DNA of 64,000 nt from Permianibacter fluminis (GTDB lineage: Bacteria; Pseudomonadota; Gammaproteobacteria; Enterobacterales; Permianibacteraceae). The position numbers and the translations under genes are program-made. The notes below the pieces were generated by a model. That model had not been told where the DNA came from and did not search any database. It was given only the letters and a program-made list of their open reading frames with translations. Below, piece after piece: positions 46,882-56,573 of the stretch. Within the stretch, counting starts at the first letter, position 1. The number at the start of each line of letters is the position of its first letter. The DNA lies in contig NZ_JABMEG010000002.1 of NCBI RefSeq assembly GCF_013179735.1, forward strand, positions 597,817 to 661,816, in the 5' to 3' direction.

Positions 46882-46906
46882 AAGGCCGCGTTTGCGGCCT
46901 TTTATT
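46882..46906 (+). terminator. Intrinsic terminator after the CNB gene
   Basis: The stem AAGGCCGC/GCGGCCTT (46882-46889 with 46894-46901) has a four-base loop and is followed by a short T-rich run TTATTATT. Confidence 0.7.
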
Positions 46907-46949
46907 ATTGTCCGCATTCAGACAATAAATTTTGCATAACGGAACGGCA

Positions 46950-48050
46950 ATGCAATCAGCGGAATTTTGCATCATTGGTGGTGGCATCATCGGCTTAATG
47001 ACCGCGCGCGAGCTGCTGTCGGCCGGTGCCTCGGTGACAGTGGTCGAGGCGGCAGGTTGTGGCCAGCAGGCGTCGTGGGCCGCTGGCGGTATTGTTTCGC
47101 CGCTGTACCCGTGGCGCTATCCGGCGCCGGTTACCGCTTTGGCTGATCAGGCCCAGTCGATTTATCCGAAGTTGAGCGAACAGTTGCGCGCCGCCACGGG
47201 TATTGATCCCGAATGGCAGCGCAGTGGTTTGTTGTTGCTCGATCTGGAGGATCAAACGGAGGCGTTGTCGTGGGCCGCAGAGCGCGAGCGCGCCGTCTCG
47301 ATCTATTCCACCGATACCCTTGCTACATGTCAGGACGGATTGAGCGCCGATATAAGCCAGGCGATTTGCTTTCCCGATGTGGCGCAGGTGCGCAACCCAC
47401 GCTTGTTGAAAGCGCTGCTGGCCGATGTCAAACAGCGCGGTGGCCAAATGGTTGAGCAGTGCTCAGTGACCGGTTTGCAAAGGGATGCCGCCGGCAACCG
47501 GATCACGGCGGTGCAAACGGCGAACGGGACCATTACGGCCGGCCAGTTTGTCATTTGCGCCGGTGCTTGGAGTGCACAGTTGCTGGCGCCATTTGGCATC
47601 GATCTGCCCGTCACGCCAGTGCGCGGGCAGATGCTGATGTTCGCCCCACATGCGCATTCGCTGCAGCGCATTGTCCTGCGTGACGGGCGCTATCTCATTC
47701 CGCGTCGTGATGGCCGCATCATCTGCGGCTCAACAATGGAGCACGCCGGGTTTGATCAGGAGATAACGGCTGACGCGCGGCAAAGCCTGTGGCAATCCGC
47801 GATTGCGATCATGCCCTCATTGCGTCAGGTGGACGTAGAGCAGCAGTGGGCGGGCCTGCGGCCCGGCAGTCCGAACGGCATTCCCTTTATCGGCCGCCTG
47901 CCGTCGCTGGCAAACGCCTGGATCAATGCCGGCCACTATCGCAATGGCATTGTGCTGGCGCCGGCTTCGGCGCGATTGCTGACAGATTTGATGCAGGAAA
48001 AAGCGACGAGCATTTCGGCTGCGCCGTATGCGTTGGGCATTAGCCACTAA
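46950..48050 (+). CDS. thiO: FAD-dependent glycine oxidase, thiamine biosynthesis
   Basis: This encodes 366 residues of the D-amino-acid-oxidase fold. It supplies iminoglycine for the thiamine thiazole ring. The FAD dinucleotide motif is CIIGGGIIGLMTARELL, followed by GCGQQASWAAGGIVSPLYPWRYP, which is typical of ThiO; the C-terminus HYRNGIVLAPASARLL is also typical. ATG at 46950 is preferred to TTG at 46932. The other thiamine genes are not in the window, so related sarcosine-oxidase-like functions cannot be excluded. Confidence 0.85.
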   Translation: MQSAEFCIIGGGIIGLMTARELLSAGASVTVVEAAGCGQQASWAAGGIVSPLYPWRYPAPVTALADQAQSIYPKLSEQLRAATGIDPEWQRSGLLLLDLEDQTEALSWAAERERAVSIYSTDTLATCQDGLSADISQAICFPDVAQVRNPRLLKALLADVKQRGGQMVEQCSVTGLQRDAAGNRITAVQTANGTITAGQFVICAGAWSAQLLAPFGIDLPVTPVRGQMLMFAPHAHSLQRIVLRDGRYLIPRRDGRIICGSTMEHAGFDQEITADARQSLWQSAIAIMPSLRQVDVEQQWAGLRPGSPNGIPFIGRLPSLANAWINAGHYRNGIVLAPASARLLTDLMQEKATSISAAPYALGISH

Positions 48051-48137
48051 GCATTCAGTGAAGACCCAAGCTCAGTCACGTTCGCGTGCAGGCTTTCACG
48101 ATCATGCGCAGGTTTCCGCTGACGTGACGGGATTTTG

Positions 48138-48172
48138 CTGAAATCAGCGGCAATTTCAGCCGCTGATTTCAG
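48138..48172. terminator. Large hairpin between thiO and pilR
   Basis: A perfect 13-bp stem (CTGAAATCAGCGG at 48138-48150 with 48160-48172) has a nine-base loop. It lies between convergent genes but has no T tract, so it may stop transcripts only weakly or protect mRNA ends. Confidence 0.6.
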
Positions 48173-48248
48173 TGTGTTGCGGATTCCAGAAAGTTACTGA
48201 TCCAAGAACGTTACTGTCTCAAGATGGTTGCTGAAACCCGTTGGCCGC

Positions 48249-49619
48249 TCACTCAAGCCCGAGTTTCTGCAGCTTGTAACGCATGGCCCGGAAGCTGATG
48301 CCGAGCTTGCGGGCGGCAGCAGTCTTGTTCCAGCGGCAGGCTTCGAGCGCTTCGACAATTGCATCGCGCTCAATCTTTTCCAGATACAAATCGAGCGGAA
48401 TGTCACCGCGTTTGCCGGGCGTGACGGCTGCCAGCGTGGCCGCGTCGATGACCGGTTCGCTGCTTTCCGGCAGCAACAGATCTTCAACCTCGATGACATC
48501 GCCATCGGCCAATGTCAGCGCCCGCTCCAGAATGTTTTCCAGCTCGCGGATGTTGCCGGGGAACGCGTATTTTTTCAGTCCGGCAATGGCGCTGGCGGTC
48601 AGCCCTGGCACATTCATGCCATGCCGATCGGCCAGTTTTTTCAGGATGTGGTTGGCCAGATCCGGAATGTCATCGATGCGCTCGCGCAGCGTCGGCGTGA
48701 CGACCGAGATGACGTTGATGCGGTAGAACAAGTCCTGACGGAAGTGGCCGTTCTGGACCTGCTCCGCCAAATCCTTGTGCGTTGCGCTGACAATCCGCAC
48801 GTTGATCGGAATTTCTTTTTCGGCGCCGACCGGCCGCACCGCACGTTCTTGAATAGCGCGCAGCAATTTGACCTGCATTGTGATCGGCAGATCCGCGACT
48901 TCATCCAGAAACAGCGTGCCACCGTCTGCAGCCTGGAACAGGCCTGGCTTGTCGGCGACTGCGCCGGTAAAGCTGCCTTTCTTGTGGCCGAAGAATTCGC
49001 TTTCCATCAGTTCGGATGGGATCGCGCCGCAGTTGACCGGCACGAACGGCGCATCGGCACGCGGACCGAGTTCGTGTATCAATTTGGCGACCAACTCTTT
49101 GCCGGTGCCGGATTCACCACTGATATGCACCGGTGCCTGACTGCGCGCCACTTTGCCAATGGTTTGCCGCAGTGCCTGCATGCGGCTGCTGCTGCCGATG
49201 AGCTGAGGCGCGCCGGGCGGAAATTCGGTGACCGGCTTTTCGCTCTCCGGTGTCGGCAGACTCAGCGCATTTTTGACCAGCTCGCGCAGTACGCCAAGCT
49301 CGATCGGTTTGGACAGAAAATCGAAGGCGCCGGATTTCATCGCCTCAATGGCGGTTTGCATATTGCCGTGGGCGGTGATCACTGCCACCGGCAGATTCGG
49401 CTGGCTGGCCTGCACGTACTTGACCAGCTCGATGCCATCGCCATCAGGCAGCCGGAGATCCGTCAGGCACATGTCAAACTTGTTTTGGCTCAACAGCTCG
49501 CGGGCTTGCTGCAGATTGGTCGCTTCACGGGTATCGACCCGCATGCGGCCCAGCGTGATGGCCAGCAGTTCGAGAATGTCGGGTTCATCGTCGACGATGA
49601 GTGCCAATGGTGTTTTCAT
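48249..49619 (-). CDS. pilR: Sigma-54 response regulator of type IV pilin expression
   Basis: This encodes 456 residues. The receiver domain has the phosphorylated Asp54 (CLTDLRLPDGDG). The AAA+ domain has Walker A GESGTGKE, the sigma-54 contact loop GSFTGA, and Walker B GTLFLDEVADLP; a Fis-type helix-turn-helix closes the protein (AARKLGISFRAMRYKLQKLGLE). With PilS it activates pilA from a sigma-54 promoter. It lies 96 bases after pilS; pilA is not in the window. Confidence 0.95.
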   Translation of the reverse strand: MKTPLALIVDDEPDILELLAITLGRMRVDTREATNLQQARELLSQNKFDMCLTDLRLPDGDGIELVKYVQASQPNLPVAVITAHGNMQTAIEAMKSGAFDFLSKPIELGVLRELVKNALSLPTPESEKPVTEFPPGAPQLIGSSSRMQALRQTIGKVARSQAPVHISGESGTGKELVAKLIHELGPRADAPFVPVNCGAIPSELMESEFFGHKKGSFTGAVADKPGLFQAADGGTLFLDEVADLPITMQVKLLRAIQERAVRPVGAEKEIPINVRIVSATHKDLAEQVQNGHFRQDLFYRINVISVVTPTLRERIDDIPDLANHILKKLADRHGMNVPGLTASAIAGLKKYAFPGNIRELENILERALTLADGDVIEVEDLLLPESSEPVIDAATLAAVTPGKRGDIPLDLYLEKIERDAIVEALEACRWNKTAAARKLGISFRAMRYKLQKLGLE

Positions 49620-49715
49620 GGTCCGTTGCCTTGTCTTTCTGCGTCATTATTGTTTTGGTTGCCGCTATGGTGCAGTAGCGAGACCAACGTAGCGGGCGCT
49701 GGCTCACGGCAATCG

Positions 49716-51350
49716 CTATTGTGCCGGAACCGTTCGCTGTGCCGGTGCAAAACTGATCCGGAAGCAGGTGCCACCGCTGGGGATCGGCAGGTAATTCAGC
49801 TGCGCCTGGTTGGCCTCGCACAATTCCCGGGCCAGGTACAAGCCTAGTCCAAGTCCCTTGCTGCTGGTGGTGAAAAAGGGCTCGAACATTTTTTCCGCCA
49901 CTTCCGGGTTGATGCCTTCACCGTGGTCGATCACATCGAGAAACGGCCGGCCATTGCCCTTGTCGACACCGGCGTGCAGCTCCAGCAGCGGCCGGTTGAC
50001 TTTGCGAATACTGTAACGAATGCCGTTTTCGCACAAGTTGGTCAGTACCTGTATCAGTTGTCCAACGTCACACTGCACGACGATATCGCGCGGATTGACG
50101 TCGGCGACGATTTCCGGTGCCGGGCTGCGGCCCAGTTTGAAGTCATCGACAAAACTCTGCAGGAACGCCGCCACGGCGATGCGTTCCGGTTTCGACGGCC
50201 GCCGCTGCGAGATCTGCAGAATGTTTTCGATGATGTTGTTCATCCGGGCCGAGTGCTTCTCGATGATGTCGACCAGCCGCTGATCGGCCGGGCCGATATC
50301 GGGCGATTCCTTCAATAGCTGGGCGGCATGGCTCAGTGCACCAAGCGGATTGCGGATCTCGTGAGCAATCGAGGCGGTCAGCCGGCCGAGCGAGGCCAGC
50401 TTCATCTGGGTGGCTTGCTGAGTGGTTTTGCTGGTGTCTTCGAGAAAAATCAGCGTCAGCTGCTGGTCGGTGCCAAGCGAGGTGAACGCCGGCAGCAGAT
50501 CCGGGCCGGTGTTGGCAAGCCGAAACGGTTCGCCTTTCATGTCCGGATTGCGGCGCCAGTGCCGCAATTGCTTCAGCAGTGCCGGGCTGACTTCATCGAC
50601 CGGTTTTTGCTGCACGGCATTGGGCATGCCGAGCAAGGTCCAGGCAGCGTGGTTGATCAGCTGAATCTGTTGTTGCTTGTCGACCACCAACACGCCGGCA
50701 TTCATGTACTGAATGATGTGCTCGTTCAGTCGCTCCAACTTGGCCAGACTGACCCGGCTGGCTTCGGCGGCGGCTTCGGTTTCGCGGATGCGCCGTGCCA
50801 GCATCAGCGCCAGCGCCGACATGGCAAAGAAGGTGGCGCCAAGAATACCGGCCTGGGTGAAAGTGTTGATGGAGCGCAGCCCGGCCAGGAACGACCAGGT
50901 TTGCTCCGAGACAATTGCGACGCTGGCGAGCGCGGCAAACGTCAAGGACCACGGCCGCGCCAGCAGCAGGCTGGTGGTCGTGATGCTGACCCCGAGCAGC
51001 ATGCCCAAACCGGTCGAGACACCGCCGCTGGCGTGCATCGCCAGCGTGATGCAGGCGATATCGATCAACACCATGATCACGACCTGACTGCGCACGCTCG
51101 GTTGCCGGCGATACAGCAAGGGCACCGCCAGCAAACTCAGCAACAGGTAAATGGCCGTGGTGTGCCGATACAGGTCTGGCCGCTCCTGACCAAGAAAACT
51201 TGGGCCGAGATTCAGTTCAAACAACATCACCATGCCGCCCGCGACCAGAAAACGGTACAGGTTGAACATGGTCAGGGCACGCCAGGCGTAGTGTTCACGG
51301 CTGCCGGCTTGATCGCGCGAGCGAACGAGGGCGGGGATTGGTTGGTTCAT
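49716..51350 (-). CDS. pilS: Membrane sensor histidine kinase PilS
   Basis: This encodes 544 residues. Six membrane helices lie between about residues 25 and 185 and are followed by a PAS-like segment (about 205-310), the HisKA domain with His330 (SIAHEIRNPLGALSHAA) and the ATP-binding domain (FEPFFTTSSKGLGLGLYLARELCE). Six helices and a PAS segment before the kinase are the layout of PilS, which in Pseudomonas senses pilin in the membrane. It is the first gene of pilS-pilR. Confidence 0.95.
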   Translation of the reverse strand: MNQPIPALVRSRDQAGSREHYAWRALTMFNLYRFLVAGGMVMLFELNLGPSFLGQERPDLYRHTTAIYLLLSLLAVPLLYRRQPSVRSQVVIMVLIDIACITLAMHASGGVSTGLGMLLGVSITTTSLLLARPWSLTFAALASVAIVSEQTWSFLAGLRSINTFTQAGILGATFFAMSALALMLARRIRETEAAAEASRVSLAKLERLNEHIIQYMNAGVLVVDKQQQIQLINHAAWTLLGMPNAVQQKPVDEVSPALLKQLRHWRRNPDMKGEPFRLANTGPDLLPAFTSLGTDQQLTLIFLEDTSKTTQQATQMKLASLGRLTASIAHEIRNPLGALSHAAQLLKESPDIGPADQRLVDIIEKHSARMNNIIENILQISQRRPSKPERIAVAAFLQSFVDDFKLGRSPAPEIVADVNPRDIVVQCDVGQLIQVLTNLCENGIRYSIRKVNRPLLELHAGVDKGNGRPFLDVIDHGEGINPEVAEKMFEPFFTTSSKGLGLGLYLARELCEANQAQLNYLPIPSGGTCFRISFAPAQRTVPAQ

Positions 51351-51517
51351 GTTGTACTGTTAAAGGTCCGGCACACTGCGACGGAAAAGTCTCGGCAGTG
51401 TCGGCAAATTTGCTGATGCCTGCAAGTCTGCCTGTTCGGCCAGAGCGGGATAGGCGAAAATAGCCACCATCACGGTCGCGCCATCAGCGCCGGCTTTCAG
51501 GCTCAGGAGTTTGTGCA

Positions 51518-53134
51518 ATGCGGATCGCATTGGCTCAGGTCAACGTGCTGGTAGGGGATATCGTTGGCAATGTCGCGCGGCTGCGCGCGGTCATCGAACA
51601 GGCCAAGGCGGGCGGCGCGCGGCTGCTGGTCTGTTCCGAACAGGCGCTGTGCGCCTATCCGGCCGAGGACTTGGTGCTGCGGGCGGATTTTCAGCGCGCC
51701 ATTGACCGCGGCTTGCGCGAGTTGGCGATGGCGGCCCAAGGCATCGCGGTCGTGGTCGGCCATCCGGAGCGTGACGGCGAGCAGTTGTACAACGCCGCGA
51801 GTGTGCTGCTCGATGGCCAGATCATCGCTCGTTATCGCAAGCAGCGGCTGCCGAATTATCTGGTCTTTGATGAAAAGCGCTACTTCAATGAAGGCCATGA
51901 CACCTGCGTGTTCACGCTCGACGGCGTCCGCATCGGTGTGCTGATTTGTGAAGATCTCTGGCACCCGGAACCGGTGGCCGCTGCCAAGCAGGCCGGTGCC
52001 GATTTCATCGTCAGCCCGAATGGTTCGCCTTGGCATCGCAGTCAGGTCGCCGAGCGCAGCGCTGTGTTGGCGGCGCGGACGCAAGAAAGCGGTCTGCCGA
52101 TTGTTTACGTCAATCAGATCGGTGCTCAGGACGAGCTGATTTTTGATGGCCGCTCGCAGGTTTGGACGCCGGCCGGCCGCATTTTGCTGTGCACACCGTT
52201 TGCCGAGGATCTGCGTCAAGTCAGCTGGCAGGCTGGCAAAATGCAGGCACTGGCCGACAGTGCCGATGATATCGCGGGCGAGGCGGAAATTTATCAGGCG
52301 CTGGTGCTCGGCGTGCGCGACTACGTTGAGAAGAGTGGCTTCAAAGGTGTGATTCTCGGCTTGTCCGGCGGCATTGATTCCGCGTTGGTATTGGCCATTG
52401 CAGTCGATGCCATCGGCGCCGAGCGGGTGCGCGCCGTGATGATGCCGTATCACTACACCGCCGATATCAGTGTTGAAGATGCCCGCTGCGAAGCCAATAC
52501 GCTGGGCGCGCAGTTCGACATCATTTCCATCGAACCGATGGTCAAGGCCTTTTTGCAGACACTGGCGCCGCAGTTTGCCGGCACCAGCGTTGATTTGACC
52601 GAGCAGAACCTGCAAGCCCGTTGCCGCGGCACGCTGCTGATGGCGCTGTCGAACAAATTTGGTTATCTGGTGCTGACCACCGGCAACAAGAGCGAAATGG
52701 GCGTCGGTTATGCCACGCTGTATGGCGACATGGCCGGCGGCTTTGATGTGCTGAAAGACGTGCCGAAAATGACGGTGTACGCGCTGTCGCAATGGCGCAA
52801 CCGCAATGGCGAGGTGATCCCGCAGCGGGTGATCGACAGGCCGCCGTCGGCCGAGCTGGCGCCGGACCAAAAGGACGAAGACAACCTGCCGCCGTATCCG
52901 GTGCTCGACGCGATTCTGGAGCGTTACATCGAATGCGATGAAGGCCTGCCGGAAATCGTCGCCGCCGGTTTTGACGCCGCAACGGTCAAGCGGGTCATGC
53001 AGCTGGTTGATCGCAATGAATACAAGCGTCGGCAAGCTGCGCCGGGGCCGCGCATCAGCAAGCGGGCATTTGGCCGGGATCGGCGCTATCCGATTGTTTC
53101 CGGCTTTATCAAACAACCAGACGATTGGCGTTAA
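51518..53134 (+). CDS. nadE: Glutamine-dependent NAD+ synthetase
   Basis: This encodes 538 residues, a fusion of an N-terminal glutamine amidase and a C-terminal synthetase. The amidase triad is Glu41, Lys108 and Cys144 (LICEDLWHP). The synthetase P-loop-like motif is SGGIDS (283-288). It converts deamido-NAD to NAD using glutamine nitrogen. It lies 70 bases before glnB, a pairing that links nitrogen supply to its sensor. Confidence 0.96.
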   Translation: MRIALAQVNVLVGDIVGNVARLRAVIEQAKAGGARLLVCSEQALCAYPAEDLVLRADFQRAIDRGLRELAMAAQGIAVVVGHPERDGEQLYNAASVLLDGQIIARYRKQRLPNYLVFDEKRYFNEGHDTCVFTLDGVRIGVLICEDLWHPEPVAAAKQAGADFIVSPNGSPWHRSQVAERSAVLAARTQESGLPIVYVNQIGAQDELIFDGRSQVWTPAGRILLCTPFAEDLRQVSWQAGKMQALADSADDIAGEAEIYQALVLGVRDYVEKSGFKGVILGLSGGIDSALVLAIAVDAIGAERVRAVMMPYHYTADISVEDARCEANTLGAQFDIISIEPMVKAFLQTLAPQFAGTSVDLTEQNLQARCRGTLLMALSNKFGYLVLTTGNKSEMGVGYATLYGDMAGGFDVLKDVPKMTVYALSQWRNRNGEVIPQRVIDRPPSAELAPDQKDEDNLPPYPVLDAILERYIECDEGLPEIVAAGFDAATVKRVMQLVDRNEYKRRQAAPGPRISKRAFGRDRRYPIVSGFIKQPDDWR

Positions 53135-53162
53135 GTGCTTGCCGGTTGGCAAAAACTGCTAG

Positions 53163-53543
<381 letters not shown>

Positions 53544-53549
53544 GTCTCA

Positions 53550-53900
53550 ATGAAAAGTCCGAGATTTAACTTTATGCGCAGTCTATTGCTGCTTTACTCT
53601 TTGATCCTGACTGGATGCTCAACTGTTATGGAGTATCAAGCGTCCGAGCGTCTAGATTTCGGAGATGGTCGTGGATATTTGGAACAGAAACAAGATGACA
53701 GCCGCTTCCATGTGCAGGTTTTGGGATATCGCAATGATTCTGACTTTTCGCTATTAGAAAAATATCTTTATAAGCGAGCTGGTGAGTTATGTATGCCTGA
53801 AGCTTATCGCATTGAGAATCTGTTCAGTCATCAACGCATCTTGTATCACCCGAAAGCGCCGCAAATCGTTTCCGAAGCTGATGTGGTTTGTTTGTTGTAA
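53550..53900 (+). CDS. Small lipoprotein of unknown function
   Basis: This encodes 116 residues, or 108 if the ATG at 53574 is the true start. The lipobox is LILTG-C. The mature protein carries two Cys (GELCMPE and the near-terminal VVCLL). It is visibly A/T-richer than its neighbours and begins seven bases after glnB, so it may be cotranscribed with it. I do not recognise a family. Confidence 0.65.
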   Translation: MKSPRFNFMRSLLLLYSLILTGCSTVMEYQASERLDFGDGRGYLEQKQDDSRFHVQVLGYRNDSDFSLLEKYLYKRAGELCMPEAYRIENLFSHQRILYHPKAPQIVSEADVVCLL

Positions 53901-53909
53901 CGACAATAA

Positions 53910-53943
53910 AACGACAAGGGCCGCAAAAGCGGCCCTTGTCGTT
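53910..53943. terminator. Bidirectional intrinsic terminator
   Basis: A perfect 15-bp stem, AACGACAAGGGCCGC (53910-53924) with 53929-53943, has an AAAA loop. It ends the lipoprotein transcript and lies 12 bases beyond the bamD stop codon. Confidence 0.88.
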
Positions 53944-53955
53944 TAACGCGAAACT

Positions 53956-54717
53956 TCAACCTTCCAAATCCTTCAACCGATCCGGAAAATTCAGTGCCAG
54001 CACATCGTGCGATTCTTTTTCCAGTTCCGGCAAATTCAGTTCGCGGTAGCACTGCACCAGCATCACCAGCGCATCGGCGGTGGCGTTGACGTTGGGGAAG
54101 TGTTCGATCACGTTGCGGGCGCGGTTGGCGGCGGCGAGCCAGGCTTTGCGCTGGGTATAGTAGGTCGCCGCGTGCAATTCGAAATCGGCCAAACGGTTAC
54201 GCAGGTAAATCATCCGCTGGCGGGCATCGGCGGCGTATTGGCTATCCGGGTACAGCTTGATCAGTTCGCTGAAATCCTTGAAGGCTTTTTCGGCGGTGCT
54301 GGCATCGCGCTCGGACAGCGAGGCGGCAAACGCCTCGCGCAGGAAACCGAGTTCCGAGTAGTAATTGACCAGGCCTTTCATGTAGTAGACGTAGTCAAGG
54401 TTCGGGTGGCGCGGGTTCTGCCGGATAAAGCGATCGGCGGCGGCAACGGCCGACGGGGTGTCGCGGTTCTGGTAGTAGGCGTACATCAGATCCAGCTGGG
54501 CTTGTTGCGAGAACGGCCCGAACGGGTAACGGGAATCGAGGTTTTCCAGCTTCTCGATGGCCGTCTTCCAGTTGCCGACCTGCATGGACTCACGGGCCGA
54601 GGCATACAGCTGCTGGGCGCTCTGGTCGCGACGGCGCTGTTCGCGCTCTTCAGCCGTGGTGGCGCAGCCGGTCACAATCATGGCGGCGAGGAAAAGGCAC
54701 AGCAAACGGCTCAACAT
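53956..54717 (-). CDS. bamD: Outer membrane assembly lipoprotein BamD
   Basis: This encodes 253 residues. The signal ends at the lipobox IVTG-C (about Cys18), followed by TPR repeats (YASARESMQVGNWKTAIEKLENLDSRYPFGPF begins the first). It is the essential BAM-complex lipoprotein. The divergent position to rluD is conserved. The ATG at 54717 is the family start; the frame is open for 118 codons further without homology. Confidence 0.95.
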   Translation of the reverse strand: MLSRLLCLFLAAMIVTGCATTAEEREQRRRDQSAQQLYASARESMQVGNWKTAIEKLENLDSRYPFGPFSQQAQLDLMYAYYQNRDTPSAVAAADRFIRQNPRHPNLDYVYYMKGLVNYYSELGFLREAFAASLSERDASTAEKAFKDFSELIKLYPDSQYAADARQRMIYLRNRLADFELHAATYYTQRKAWLAAANRARNVIEHFPNVNATADALVMLVQCYRELNLPELEKESHDVLALNFPDRLKDLEG

Positions 54718-54802
54718 GCGAACAAACTGCCTTTGGTTGTTGTGTAGGTTGCTAGAATAGCGGGGCATTCTAACCAAGCTCTGCATCAAGGTCACTCTTC
54801 CC

Positions 54803-55795
54803 ATGAATTCAGTTGTTATTGGCCCCGACTCGGAACCGGTTCGGCGCGAAGCCATTGTCCCGGAACAGGCGTTCGGGAGTCGGTTGGACGTCGTTCTGGC
54901 GGATTTGTTCAGTGAATATTCGCGGGTGCGGCTACAAGGCTGGATCAAGGATGGCTGCGTCAAGGTCAATGGCGTGGTGGTTGACCGGGCCCGGGAAAAG
55001 CTGATGGGCGGCGAACAATTGCTGCTGGAAGCCTCGATTCCGGTGCAAAGCGAAAATATCGCCGAAGACATTCCGCTCGATATCGTTTACGAAGACGACG
55101 CGCTGCTGGTGGTCAATAAACAGGCAGGTCTGGTCGTGCATCCGGCGCCGGGCCACGCCAGCGGCACCCTGGTCAATGCGCTGCTGCATCACGCGCCGGA
55201 ACTGAAAATGTTGCCGCGCGCCGGCATCGTGCACCGGCTCGACAAGGACACCTCCGGTTTGCTGGTTATTGCCCGGTCGCCGGATACCCATCTGGCGCTG
55301 GTTCAGCAACTCGGCAAGCGCGCTTTTCTGCGTGAATACGATGCCATCGTTCATGGTACGGTCGTCGCGGGCGGCACGGTGGATGCGGCGATTGGCCGCG
55401 ATCCGACTGATCGCCAGCAAATGGCCGTGGTCGAAGAAACCGGCCGCAACGCCGTGACCCATTACCGGGTGGTCGAACGCTTCCGCGCCCATACCCATAT
55501 CAAATGCCGGCTGGAAACGGGCCGGACCCACCAGATCCGGGTGCACATGATGCACGCCGGTTTTCCGCTGCTGGGTGATCCGGTCTATGGCGGCCGTCGC
55601 CGGGCGCTGGCCGAAGCCAGCCCGGAACTGGCCGAGACCATGAAGAATTTCCGCCGGCAGGCACTGCATGCCGCCAAGCTCGGTTTGAGCCATCCGGTCA
55701 CCGGTGAGCTGATGCATTGGCAGGCGCCGATGCCGGCCGATCTGGAGCATTTGCTGGAATTGCTGCGCAAGGACCGGGTCAGCAATGACTACTGA
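54803..55795 (+). CDS. rluD: 23S rRNA pseudouridine synthase RluD
   Basis: This encodes 330 residues. An N-terminal S4 RNA-binding domain (about 22-85) precedes the catalytic domain with HRLDKDTSGL (Asp147). It modifies U1911, U1915 and U1917 of 23S rRNA helix 69. It overlaps pgeF by 11 bases. Confidence 0.95.
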   Translation: MNSVVIGPDSEPVRREAIVPEQAFGSRLDVVLADLFSEYSRVRLQGWIKDGCVKVNGVVVDRAREKLMGGEQLLLEASIPVQSENIAEDIPLDIVYEDDALLVVNKQAGLVVHPAPGHASGTLVNALLHHAPELKMLPRAGIVHRLDKDTSGLLVIARSPDTHLALVQQLGKRAFLREYDAIVHGTVVAGGTVDAAIGRDPTDRQQMAVVEETGRNAVTHYRVVERFRAHTHIKCRLETGRTHQIRVHMMHAGFPLLGDPVYGGRRRALAEASPELAETMKNFRRQALHAAKLGLSHPVTGELMHWQAPMPADLEHLLELLRKDRVSNDY

Positions 55796-56573
55796 GTCAG
55801 CGTCGCTTGAGCTGATTCGCCCTGACTGGCCGGCACCGGCATCCGTTCAGGCATTTGCCAGCACCCGCTGCGGCGGCGTCAGTACCGGCGCCTATGCCGG
55901 GCTCAATCTGGGTGCCCATACCGGCGACAATCCGGCGGCGGTAGCCAGCAATCGCGCGCTGCTACGCCAGCGGCTGGCATTGCAGAATCAGCCGCACTGG
56001 CTGAATCAGGTGCATGGCGTCGCGGTGGCAGAACTGACGGCAGAATTGGCGACAGAAAAGCGCACCGAAACGATCGCCACTGTTCCCGTCACCGCCGATG
56101 CCAGTGTCAGCCGTGCCGTCGATACTGTCTGCGCCGTGCTGACCGCCGACTGCCTGCCGGTTCTGTTTTGTGATCGCGCCGGCCAGTGGGTCGGCGCCGC
56201 CCATGCCGGTTGGCGCGGGCTCTGTGCCGGCGTGCTGGAACAGACGCTGGCGCATTATCACGGCGCCCGTAGCGAGCTGATGGCTTGGCTCGGCCCTGCC
56301 ATTGGCCCGACCGCGTTCGAAGTGGGGCCGGAAGTGCGAGCCGAATTTGTCCGGCACGATGCTGCAGCGGCCAGTGCCTTTCGTGCTGGCGCAGCCGATC
56401 GCTGGTATGCCGATTTGTACGCGCTGGCGCGTCAGCGTTTGCAGGCTGCTGGCGTGAATGCCATTTTTGGTGGCGGTTTCTGCACCTTTAGCGAACCGCA
56501 GCGGTTTTATTCTTATCGCCGTGATCAGCAGACGGGTCGGCAGGCAACGTTGATTTGGCGGAGTGCAGCATGA
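55785..56573 (+). CDS. pgeF: Peptidoglycan-editing purine nucleosidase-type protein PgeF
   Basis: This encodes 262 residues of the YfiH/laccase-domain family. Metal-ligand positions are visible as HWLNQVHG (His), TADCLPVLF (Cys) and GAAHAGWRGL (His). In Escherichia coli it hydrolyses UDP-MurNAc-L-Ser mispairs, and homologues act as purine nucleosidases. Its overlap with rluD (11 bases) and with the next gene (ATGA) indicates a coupled operon. Confidence 0.92.
   Translation: MTTESASLELIRPDWPAPASVQAFASTRCGGVSTGAYAGLNLGAHTGDNPAAVASNRALLRQRLALQNQPHWLNQVHGVAVAELTAELATEKRTETIATVPVTADASVSRAVDTVCAVLTADCLPVLFCDRAGQWVGAAHAGWRGLCAGVLEQTLAHYHGARSELMAWLGPAIGPTAFEVGPEVRAEFVRHDAAAASAFRAGAADRWYADLYALARQRLQAAGVNAIFGGGFCTFSEPQRFYSYRRDQQTGRQATLIWRSAA

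Noticed and set aside
48940..49010. GSFTGA instead of GAFTGA in the sigma-54 contact loop of PilR
   Set aside because: To my knowledge the Ser form occurs in other PilR proteins, so it is not treated as unusual.
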